NCBI RefSeq assembly: GCF_004000985.1
Contig: NZ_BIMH01000017.1
Location: 1 to 64,000, forward strand
Length of the DNA stretch: 64,000 bases
Origin: Paenibacillus validus NBRC 15382
GTDB taxonomy: Bacteria; Bacillota; Bacilli; Paenibacillales; NBRC-103111
Direction: 5' to 3'
The stretch's first letter is position 1, and every line of letters starts with the position of its first letter. A program made the position numbers and the translations under genes. The notes under the pieces are model-generated. The model did not search any database and had not been told where the DNA came from. It was given only the letters and a program-made list of their open reading frames with translations. Positions 57,603-64,000 of this stretch are shown here, piece after piece.

Positions 57603-59374
57603 ACGCGATCCATCCCTTCATGTAAAAATAATGCCTCCAGTTCTTCCTCTGACAAAAGCTCATATTCACCGTTCTCATCCAATTGCACCGTCCTCCAATC
57701 GAGCGCATGCTCCGTACCGCCGTGCTGGTACGCCTGACCTGCGCCGTCTGTCGTCAGCGCGATATGAGGATGGCGCAGTACCTCGTATTTGTCATCAAGC
57801 ACCGGTCGTTCCCCACGAATAAACAGCAGCGCATAACGATTATCAAGGAGTCGCACTTCATCAGGGGTAAGCAATTCCCGGCCAGACTGCTGGTAGTTGA
57901 TGGAATAGCTGCCGCTGCGTCCTTTACTTTGGCCGTAGGTGTTCGTATCAATAGTTTCTTTGCCAAGTAGCTCCGACACATACTTGTGCGTGGATTGTTC
58001 ATTGCCGCCCAGATACAGGAACAGATCGCAGTTGCCGACGATGGATTCCCATGCGTCCTTGTACAACACTTTAAGCTGTGCCAAGTTTTGCAAAATGATA
58101 GACACCGATATTTCCCGACTGCGGATCGTTGAGAGCAGCTTGTCGAACTCATCGGGCAGGGCGACATTCGCGAACTCGTCCATGACAAAATGCACATGCA
58201 CTGGTAGACGGCCGCCGTAACGGTAGTCCGCTTCGTACATGAGGCATTGAAAAAGCTGCGTGTACAGCATGCCCACGATAAAATTGAAACTGCTGTCGTT
58301 GTCGGGGATGACGGCAAATAGCGCCGTCTTCCGGGTGCCGATACGTGGCAAGTCCATTTCATCGACCAGGCTCATTCCGGCAATGCTGTGCAAATTGAAT
58401 TTTTCCAATCGCACGCCAAGTCCGATCAGAATGGATTTGGCTGTCTTGCCCGCAGCCAGCTTGAAGATGTTGTATTGCTTGACGGCGAGATGTTCCGGGT
58501 CGCGCATGGCAAGCCGCTCGAACAATTCATCTAGCGGGCTTTGGTACGTTTCGTCTTCTTCCCGAACCTCGGCAGCAGCAATCATTTCCATAATCATCGG
58601 GAAGTTCTGCTCCTCCGGCGGCGCTTCATAGAGCAAGTACAGCATGAGCGCTTCCAGCAAGGCGGTTTCAGAACGTTCCCAAAAGGGATCGTTCGTATTG
58701 CTGTTTTTGGGCGTCGTGTTGCGAATCAGATTGGTGACCAGCTTTAGCACATCCTTATCATCCTGCAAATAGGAGAAAGCGTTATAGCCGTGGGAACGGT
58801 GCGGATGAATCAAATCCAACACTTTAATGTCATACCCTTTCGTCTGAAGCAAATGACCGGTGTCACGCAATATTTCGCCTTTCGGATCAAGTACGACATA
58901 TGAGGTGTGCGCCTGCATCACGTTCGGCTTCGCATAAAACCGCGTTTTGCCGGAACCGGAACCCCCTACGACGAGAACATTCAGATTACGGCGGTGCTTG
59001 CGTCCATCTAGACCGATGCGCACGTGCTGCGTCAATATTTTGTTTTGCTCCGCTTGCTTGCTCTGGTATTTGGCGTTGATCGGTTTCGCCTTGCCCCACT
59101 TGGCGCTGCCATGTTCTTCGCGGCGACGATAATTACGCGGCGAAGCCAGATACGCGCCAACCGCCAGCCCATAAGCCAGCGTACAGACGAGCAGGCTTCG
59201 GATTGAATCCTCAACCCACTGGAGTTGAAAGGGATTCGCCTCGCTTAGATGAAGCAGGATTGCAGGCAATCCCCCAGATAACACCGGGGCGACGAGCAGC
59301 GCCACCCATATGACGGGAATAAAAAAAACCGCAACGAGTACAAGTTGACTCCTTGCGGCTTTAGCGCGTTTCAT
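57599..59374 (-). CDS. VirD4-like coupling protein
   Basis: A 591-aa type IV coupling protein that brings the relaxase-DNA complex to the channel. Two N-terminal membrane segments, Walker A VVGGSGSGKTRFYAKPNV near residue 140, YVVLDPKGE after it, and Walker B VHFVMDEFANVAL near 398. It overlaps the VirB2-like gene by 4 bp and the small upstream gene by 14 bp. Confidence 0.94.
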   Translation of the reverse strand: MKRAKAARSQLVLVAVFFIPVIWVALLVAPVLSGGLPAILLHLSEANPFQLQWVEDSIRSLLVCTLAYGLAVGAYLASPRNYRRREEHGSAKWGKAKPINAKYQSKQAEQNKILTQHVRIGLDGRKHRRNLNVLVVGGSGSGKTRFYAKPNVMQAHTSYVVLDPKGEILRDTGHLLQTKGYDIKVLDLIHPHRSHGYNAFSYLQDDKDVLKLVTNLIRNTTPKNSNTNDPFWERSETALLEALMLYLLYEAPPEEQNFPMIMEMIAAAEVREEDETYQSPLDELFERLAMRDPEHLAVKQYNIFKLAAGKTAKSILIGLGVRLEKFNLHSIAGMSLVDEMDLPRIGTRKTALFAVIPDNDSSFNFIVGMLYTQLFQCLMYEADYRYGGRLPVHVHFVMDEFANVALPDEFDKLLSTIRSREISVSIILQNLAQLKVLYKDAWESIVGNCDLFLYLGGNEQSTHKYVSELLGKETIDTNTYGQSKGRSGSYSINYQQSGRELLTPDEVRLLDNRYALLFIRGERPVLDDKYEVLRHPHIALTTDGAGQAYQHGGTEHALDWRTVQLDENGEYELLSEEELEALFLHEGMDRV

Positions 59375-59552
59375 GGCGACTCCGGCGTTTCATTCTTTGA
59401 TAGGGCGCATCCAACGTTTTCAGTAGCAGATCGTCCACCGCATCGGTCGGCCGCCGCTCGCCTATCAAGTCATTACGCAGCTTATTCAACGCGTTGATGA
59501 CAATGCCATGCTCGTAGTGGTCGAGACTGAGTATGCGTTCTTCCGTTTTCAT
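59361..59552 (-). CDS. Small conserved ICE protein, 63 aa
   Basis: A 63-aa protein, MKTEERILSLDHYEHGIVIN, ALNKLRNDLIGERRPTDAVD, with a basic end. Similar small proteins stand before VirD4 genes in Tn1549-type elements; the function is unknown. It overlaps virD4 by 14 bp and lies 15 bp after the LtrC/ArdC-like gene. Confidence 0.68.
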   Translation of the reverse strand: MKTEERILSLDHYEHGIVINALNKLRNDLIGERRPTDAVDDLLLKTLDAPYQRMKRRSRHETR

Positions 59553-59567
59553 GGTTCCTCACGCTCC

Positions 59568-60461
59568 TTAGCGGGTAGGATCGGTTCGACCTGGTTGCGA
59601 AGGTTGCCGCTGCGGGTTCAGTATGCGGTGCATACGCCGGGAAATCGTATGCGAAGCTTCTTTCATCGTCGTCAATTCCGCACGAATCGGCTGCGGCTCC
59701 ATGTCTTTGAACCGTTCTGCCACCCGGTCAAACCGGAACGCGGTCGTTTCAACTCCAGCCTGCTTGCAAAGGATATAGGCAACACTGTAGGCATGAAACT
59801 GATATTCTGATCGGCTGTAGCGACTATCGCCGCGATCCATTTCCGCATGCGCCAGTTCCTGCGCCAGTGCGCGGAAGATGTCTCCAGCTGCCAGCCCGCG
59901 GCGGATGACAATGTTGCGCACATCCGGTTGGTAGAGCGCATGCACATCCGCAGGAAGCGCATCGCTGATTGTGATCGGTACTGGCGCACGATCCATGAGC
60001 GCCTTGATGCGGGTGCGATCATCCGGGTAGACCGGTTGATCCGGTTTCTTTGCAGTGGTTTGGGCTATATCGAACATCTTCTTCGGGTTGTAGCTGGTCG
60101 CGGTGCTTCCATCTTCCCGCCGGTATTCCTCGCCCGGTTCCAAAATATAAAAACCGGTTTCCTTGCGGCGGATCGATACGCCTTGTTCCTTCCAACCCTC
60201 GAAATCCGCTATGCGTGTCGCTTCCGGGCGTTGTGCTAAAATCAGCAGCGCATTGGAGACACTGTAACGGTCAAAACGGCTTTGCACATCCAGATAACGC
60301 TGAAACTGTTCTCCATTTTGAACAATCGTCATCGTCGTCGTATCAATCGTGTCGTAAGTCCACTGCCGCTGTTCCTGTTTTTGGTGAACCCACGCTTCCT
60401 TGTCAAACGACTGCTCTCGCTGGATGGAAGGAGTAGAGAATAATTCGTCCAGTTCGTTCAT
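59568..60461 (-). CDS. LtrC/ArdC-like protein with altered protease motif
   Basis: A 297-aa protein resembling LtrC/ArdC-type proteins of conjugative elements. The N-terminal half includes the ssDNA-binding-like region (FDRYSVSNALLILAQRPEAT, FEGWKEQGVSIRRKETGFYI). The C-terminal half resembles a zincin: IFRALAQELAHAEMDRG. The usual HELAHA is QELAHA here, so the first zinc His is missing and catalysis is doubtful. Anti-restriction functions are known for ArdC. It shares ATGA-type overlap (4 bp) with the PcfB-like gene. Confidence 0.75.
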   Translation of the reverse strand: MNELDELFSTPSIQREQSFDKEAWVHQKQEQRQWTYDTIDTTTMTIVQNGEQFQRYLDVQSRFDRYSVSNALLILAQRPEATRIADFEGWKEQGVSIRRKETGFYILEPGEEYRREDGSTATSYNPKKMFDIAQTTAKKPDQPVYPDDRTRIKALMDRAPVPITISDALPADVHALYQPDVRNIVIRRGLAAGDIFRALAQELAHAEMDRGDSRYSRSEYQFHAYSVAYILCKQAGVETTAFRFDRVAERFKDMEPQPIRAELTTMKEASHTISRRMHRILNPQRQPSQPGRTDPTR

Positions 60462-61420
60462 TTGGATTTCCCTCGCTTTCGATTCCGGGTAGTGGGCGTT
60501 GGCGTTTTGTCGCCCGATGTTGCCTTGCCACGATCCCTGCGTTTAGGCAAAGACGGCTCACGCTCCATTTGCCGCCGTCTTTTCTCCGCTTCGCGATTTT
60601 CTTCACGAATTTCACGCAACAGTTGACGGATCGACACCTTTTCCTGCGCCGGTTTACGATCAGTCGAATCCCTTACGTTGTCGACGCTGTGCCCGGAGAT
60701 AGGCACGGACGGAATGGCCGGTTCCATCGTTCTTCCCTCCTGCATCGGGGGAGAGGGCAGCGGTGTCTGCTGCTGCACTCGTTCGTCGGCCGAAGGTGCG
60801 GCTGCCGGGGGAGTCGGTTCCGGAGGCGCGGCTTCCGGTTGCTGGCTTGCTGCCCGAACCTCCTCCGGCTGTTCGGTCTTTCCCAGCAGTTCGTCCAAAA
60901 AATCTTCTCGAACTTCCTCCGTGACAGATGGCGGACTCCCTTCCCGCTCAGGCGCTTCGCCGTTTAACTCCGGCGTTTGCGCAGTTTGGCTCTCGTCCGG
61001 CTGCTTTTCGCTGCGGGTATTTGCAATTTCTTGTTTGATGCTGGCCGTGTCTACCGTCGCCAGTTTGAAGCGCTCGACGATCCGGTTGATCTTGGACGCA
61101 TCTTCGGCACGCACCATCACATCGCAAAGCCCGTCCACGTTCTTTTTGTCGCGTAGCGCGCAATATAGCACACCGTACCGCTTGGCCTCCTTACAAAAAG
61201 TCGGGAGATCCTCGGTTTTCACGGCAAACACCTTGAGTTCCTTGCCGCTGCGGAGCAAACTTTCCAAACGGATGCGCCCTTTTGTCCGTTTCTGTCCCTG
61301 CAAGGCGGCGAACAAATACACCGCCAAATGCTTAGCGCCTTCCCCGGAAATTTTGGCCACCATCTCGATGCCCCGCAGACTCATGCTGACGACTTGATCG
61401 GCCGCTTCGTTTCCGCTCAT
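60458..61420 (-). CDS. PcfB-like (DUF3801) conjugation protein
   Basis: A 320-aa protein. The first 150 residues match PcfB/DUF3801: DQVVSMSLRGIEMVAKISGE, KTEDLPTFCKEAKRYGVLYC, GLCDVMVRAEDASKINRIVE. The remainder is Pro/Glu/Gln-rich and disordered with a basic end. PcfB acts with the relaxase in the relaxosome of pCF10. It overlaps the relaxase gene by 89 bp, with GGAG before its ATG, and the next gene by 4 bp. Confidence 0.85.
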   Translation of the reverse strand: MSGNEAADQVVSMSLRGIEMVAKISGEGAKHLAVYLFAALQGQKRTKGRIRLESLLRSGKELKVFAVKTEDLPTFCKEAKRYGVLYCALRDKKNVDGLCDVMVRAEDASKINRIVERFKLATVDTASIKQEIANTRSEKQPDESQTAQTPELNGEAPEREGSPPSVTEEVREDFLDELLGKTEQPEEVRAASQQPEAAPPEPTPPAAAPSADERVQQQTPLPSPPMQEGRTMEPAIPSVPISGHSVDNVRDSTDRKPAQEKVSIRQLLREIREENREAEKRRRQMEREPSLPKRRDRGKATSGDKTPTPTTRNRKRGKSK

Positions 61421-62753
61421 CGGCGTTCATCTCCTTTCGTATGTGATGTTCGGGTTCACGTTCACGCAATAAATGGACCATCCCCTCCGAACGGGCGAGA
61501 ATACCCGTGCAAAGCTTCACCTCCTTTCGCAGTTTCGCAAGCTGCCGGGTCGCCTCGGCAATTTGTCTTTTGATTGCCTCACGCTGCTCCGGCTGCTTAC
61601 AACGGCGCAGCCGGTTGTACAATGCCTTGCGCGCGCTGTACCCTTGTTTCATTTCCTCCTGAAGCCCGGTGAGATTTGCGAGTAGCTCATCCTTCGTGGT
61701 GATGCGGCGGCGACACAGCAGTCTTGTCTGCTCGGTGATGACCGTCAAGTGGCGCAAGTCTTGACGCAACAAAAAATGCGTCCTTCGCGGGGACGCACGT
61801 TGACGGGGCAGGATGCCCATTTCATATAAATAGCGTAGGTACAACGCCTGCAAGCCGCTGAATTTACGTCCAGCCCTCCAAACTCCACGAACCCTGACAA
61901 CTCGCTTTCGGCGCGGTAGCGGAAGTGAGGGCTGGCGCTTCGGCATGTGGTTTTGCAAGATGCGCTCCTTTAACGCTTCCTCCGTATATTCGTATCCCAA
62001 ACTGCGCAAGCGGACGAAGCGCTCCTTGCCGGGCGGACGCACTGCCAGATGTTTCACATTGGTTTTGATCGCATACCCTTGTTTTTGCAGAGCGGCGAAA
62101 AACTGGGTCATTGTCATGGAAGCTGCGATGGCGGTGTCGATGTCCTCACGAATCAATCCCCGCCAAGTTGGTTTGTTTTCGCGTTCCGCCTGCCACTCCC
62201 CATAGTGCTTAGCTTTACCTGGTTCGGGATGTTCAATGACCGACAGCGCATGCTCCCGGCAAAGCCGGTCGGACGTGTGCCGCAGCAAAGCGTAGGAAGC
62301 TTTGTTGTCGTAGTACCGCTTGCCATCTACAAAAGAAACAGCATTCAACACAAAATGATTGTGCAAATGTCCCTTGTCCAGATGGGTCGCTACGACGACT
62401 TCAAAGCGTTCTCCCCATAGTTCTTGCGCCAGCCTAACCCCGATGGCATGGGCAATTTCCGGCGTCGTTTCGCCCGGCGCGAACGACTGATATCCGTGAA
62501 ACGCGACAATGCCATCCGTTTTTTGAAATTGTCGCTTGGTGCGCTGCATTTGCTCATAAGCGGTGAGCGGGTCGCAGTTGATGCCGCTCACGTACAGTTG
62601 CCTCTCCGTTTTCGCATCCGCTGTCGCATAGCCAAGCGCCTGCTGCAAGCTATCTGGTTCGGCGCGATCTTGTGTCGTTTTGTCGGGATTTCGAGCGTAG
62701 TCCAGTACGCGCTTCAAACGGTCAGTCACATCCCAGATCGCGGTCGTTGCCAT
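61332..62753 (-). CDS. MobP/VirD2-type relaxase
   Basis: A 473-aa relaxase that nicks oriT and leads the strand into the recipient. The catalytic Tyr is probably in RVLDYARNPDKT near residue 18. The three-His metal motif is ATHLDKGHLHNHFVLNAV near residue 125, followed by FVDGKRYYDNK. The C-terminus is a basic helical region. Its last 89 bp overlap PcfB in another frame. MobC lies 13 bp upstream and the candidate oriT behind that. Confidence 0.93.
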   Translation of the reverse strand: MATTAIWDVTDRLKRVLDYARNPDKTTQDRAEPDSLQQALGYATADAKTERQLYVSGINCDPLTAYEQMQRTKRQFQKTDGIVAFHGYQSFAPGETTPEIAHAIGVRLAQELWGERFEVVVATHLDKGHLHNHFVLNAVSFVDGKRYYDNKASYALLRHTSDRLCREHALSVIEHPEPGKAKHYGEWQAERENKPTWRGLIREDIDTAIAASMTMTQFFAALQKQGYAIKTNVKHLAVRPPGKERFVRLRSLGYEYTEEALKERILQNHMPKRQPSLPLPRRKRVVRVRGVWRAGRKFSGLQALYLRYLYEMGILPRQRASPRRTHFLLRQDLRHLTVITEQTRLLCRRRITTKDELLANLTGLQEEMKQGYSARKALYNRLRRCKQPEQREAIKRQIAEATRQLAKLRKEVKLCTGILARSEGMVHLLREREPEHHIRKEMNADERKRSGRSSRQHESAGHRDGGQNFRGRR

Positions 62754-62766
62754 TTGTCATGCCCCC

Positions 62767-63132
62767 TTACGGCGGATGTCCGCTTGTATGCATCGAAGGT
62801 AGTTCGCTTCTTCGCTCCGGTTCGGTTACCGCCTGTTGAATGTGCTGAACAGCACGGCGCAAGTGATCGGCTTCCTCCTGAAAGGCAGCTCTTTCCAGAC
62901 GACCGGTCGTATGTGCCTTCACAGCCAGTTGATTCAGATTATTGCCTATGGCGTGCAGCTCACGAATCATCGCGTAGTAGTCCAGTGGCGGCAGCTGCTT
63001 CGGTACATATCCATTAATGAGCGCTCGGATGTACGCCTCCCGAGAAAGTCCTGTTTTTTCCACTTCTCTAGTAAGGCGAGCATGTTCGCTTTCACTCAGG
63101 CGAAGCAGAAATGATATCGAACGTTTCCTCAT
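62767..63132 (-). CDS. MobC-like relaxosome protein
   Basis: A 121-aa ribbon-helix-helix accessory protein: SISFLLRLSESEHARLTREV, EKTGLSREAYIRALINGYVP, then the MobC-type YYAMIRELHAIGNNLNQLAV. It binds near oriT and helps the relaxase. AAAGGGGTG precedes the ATG. It is the first gene of the mobilisation operon. Confidence 0.9.
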   Translation of the reverse strand: MRKRSISFLLRLSESEHARLTREVEKTGLSREAYIRALINGYVPKQLPPLDYYAMIRELHAIGNNLNQLAVKAHTTGRLERAAFQEEADHLRRAVQHIQQAVTEPERRSELPSMHTSGHPP

Positions 63133-63244
63133 CGACCATCACCCCTTTCCATAAATGTCTCCTTGAAGCAGAACGCTGCCGCGATGAACAACCAGTTTGA
63201 ACACGATTCGATCATCGAAACGATAGCATCGCGATGATGGGGTC

Positions 63245-63288
63245 TTAGGGGCTGCGCCCCTAACAAGCGAATTTGGATATCCAAATTC
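63245..63288. other. Candidate oriT with two inverted repeats
   Basis: Upstream of mobC lie TTAGGGGC-TGC-GCCCCTAA (63245-63263) and, 5 bp on, the perfect 20-bp palindrome GAATTTGGATATCCAAATTC (63269-63288). The position just before mobC and the relaxase and the inverted repeats are what oriT regions of this relaxase class show. A minus-strand frame covering it (63129-63371) looks non-coding. The nick site cannot be placed by eye. Confidence 0.6.
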
Positions 63289-63370
63289 AGTGCTTGCTGC
63301 AACGCAAGACATTCGTCTCGCGTTGCCATCAAACCGCCTGCCGGGAACAAGAGAGGACCCCAAAAACACA

Positions 63371-63399
63371 AAAAAGACGCCGATCCGCTCGGGCGTCTT
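63371..63399 (-). terminator. Rho-independent terminator of the toxin-antitoxin operon
   Basis: AAGACGCC and GGCGTCTT form the stem, followed by a T run on the minus strand, 17 bp after the toxin stop. Confidence 0.8.
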
Positions 63400-63415
63400 C
63401 CGCAATACTTTTTTG

Positions 63416-63733
63416 TTATCGCACCAACCAGCGGTAATCCTGGCGGCAGTCTACAATGAAATCGACATACACGATTTCATCCTGAATTTGATACAGCACC
63501 AGATACCATTTATCTACGAACATTTTGTGATACTTGTTGGACGGGATAAATTCCGCTTCCAGAAAAGGATACCGTTCCGGCATTTGCGCCAAGGAACGTA
63601 TCGATTGTAGCAATTCGTTTTTCGTTTTCCGCGCCGCATCCGGACTTTTTTCCGCAAGAAACCGCACATGAGTCGCCAGCATTTGGCGGGCGCGATCGGA
63701 GACGATGATCTTATAACGGGGCATCTTTTCCAT
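63416..63733 (-). CDS. RelE/ParE-family toxin
   Basis: A 105-aa toxin-like protein: RYKIIVSDRARQMLATHVRF, then RYPFLEAEFIPSNKYHKMFV and WYLVLYQIQDEIVYVDFIVD CRQDY, the RelE/ParE pattern. I start at ATG 63733 because GAGG lies 6 bases upstream; it overlaps the antitoxin end by 23 bp. It would help keep the element in its host. Confidence 0.85.
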   Translation of the reverse strand: MEKMPRYKIIVSDRARQMLATHVRFLAEKSPDAARKTKNELLQSIRSLAQMPERYPFLEAEFIPSNKYHKMFVDKWYLVLYQIQDEIVYVDFIVDCRQDYRWLVR

Positions 63734-64000
63734 GCTGAACCTCGTCAATAATGCCCTCCAGGTAATCGTCCAGTTCATCCGGCGTCATACCAACACGGCC
63801 CGCCAAACGATCCTCTTGCACAGCGAGCAGTTCTTCGCGCAGCTTCAACATCTTCTCGCGACGGGAGAACGTCTCAATGTCCATCACGACGAGATCGCCT
63901 TCACCGTTCTTGGTCAGATACACCGGTTCCCCGGAAGATTTGCATAGATCGGCGATTTCATTATAGTTTTGCCGGATACTGGCGGAAGGCTTGATAATCA
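63711..64000 (-). CDS. Phd/YefM-family antitoxin (cut by right edge)
   Basis: The frame continues to the window edge as IIKPSASIRQNYNEIADLCK and EPVYLTKNGEGDLVVMDIET, the Phd/YefM pattern. The last two bases in the window read TG on the minus strand, so the start codon probably has its first base at 64001. The helical C-terminus would bind the toxin encoded directly downstream. The pair resembles the one at 51941-52502. Confidence 0.85.
   Translation of the reverse strand, partial: IIKPSASIRQNYNEIADLCKSSGEPVYLTKNGEGDLVVMDIETFSRREKMLKLREELLAVQEDRLAGRVGMTPDELDDYLEGIIDEVQHGKDAPL

Noticed and set aside
63129-63371. 80-aa minus-strand ORF over the oriT candidate
   Set aside because: It is made largely of the inverted repeats and ends inside the mobC ribosome region; non-coding is simpler.
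1-64000. CRISPR arrays, rRNA, tRNA
   Set aside because: No regular repeat-spacer pattern, rRNA or cloverleaf-like sequence was noticed; a tRNA scan would be needed to be certain.

Overview
The window looks like accessory DNA of a low-to-mid GC Gram-positive bacterium in the class Bacilli; Paenibacillaceae or a neighbouring family is plausible, but no species can be named. The reasons are the strong AGGAGG-type ribosome binding sites, lipobox and Gram-positive signal peptides, CsoR/CopZ and CadC regulators, a Spo0E-like protein and a Tn1549/CTn-type conjugation module. I saw no rRNA, tRNA or CRISPR array. Most genes are on the minus strand.

Layout. (1) 1-6148 is the right part of a plasmid-like or integrative element: a partial small serine resolvase, hypothetical genes, a replication-initiator-like protein beside a palindromic repeat array, four small excisionase-like HTH proteins (one hidden in a frame with no ATG start) and a large serine recombinase whose C-terminus sits in another frame. 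(2) 6156-8119 is a second large serine recombinase and a small SHOCT-like protein. The two recombinases meet tail to tail, so this is probably where two integrated elements abut. (3) 9000-12677 is an AT-rich four-gene cassette that I read as an ABC-three-component (ABC-3C) type defence system: a Rad50-like ATPase with a zinc hook, a winged-helix middle component, a nuclease-like effector and a 70-aa second middle component. (4) 13165-18460 is conjugative-element backbone (a CD1108-like membrane protein lacking its hydrolase domain, DUF6075, sigma-like regulators, XRE, NarL).

(5) 18887-51049 is a metal-resistance island. It has csoR-copZ, copA, two multicopper oxidase lipoproteins (one frameshifted), a membrane-cupredoxin fusion, a four-helix Cys-rich copper-binding protein, an Fe-S metallochaperone-like protein, cadC-cadA, two TlpA/CcdA-type thiol systems, an Lgt and an Lgt-like relative, a D,D-carboxypeptidase, an NlpC/P60 protein, a C39-like peptidase, a two-component system and two beta-propeller proteins. 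A BlaI/MecI/CopY repressor and a sensorless M56 protease are encoded in the middle. A 15-bp dyad occurs at six promoters, and at five of them a TACAAT -10 box lies inside it. This suggests one regulon for envelope functions, separate from the CsoR-controlled export genes.

(6) 51941-64000 is a toxin-antitoxin pair, then the conjugation module (VirB4, PrgI/VirB3-like, TrbL/VirB6-like, VirB2-like, VirD4, an LtrC/ArdC-like protein, PcfB, a MobP-type relaxase, MobC), a candidate oriT and a second toxin-antitoxin pair cut by the window edge. The metal island sits between VirB4 and the CD1108-like gene, which are normally near each other in this family, so it is best read as cargo of the conjugative element.

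The two most interesting items are the BlaI/M56 envelope-copper regulon with its shared promoter-operators and the ABC-3C-like cassette.
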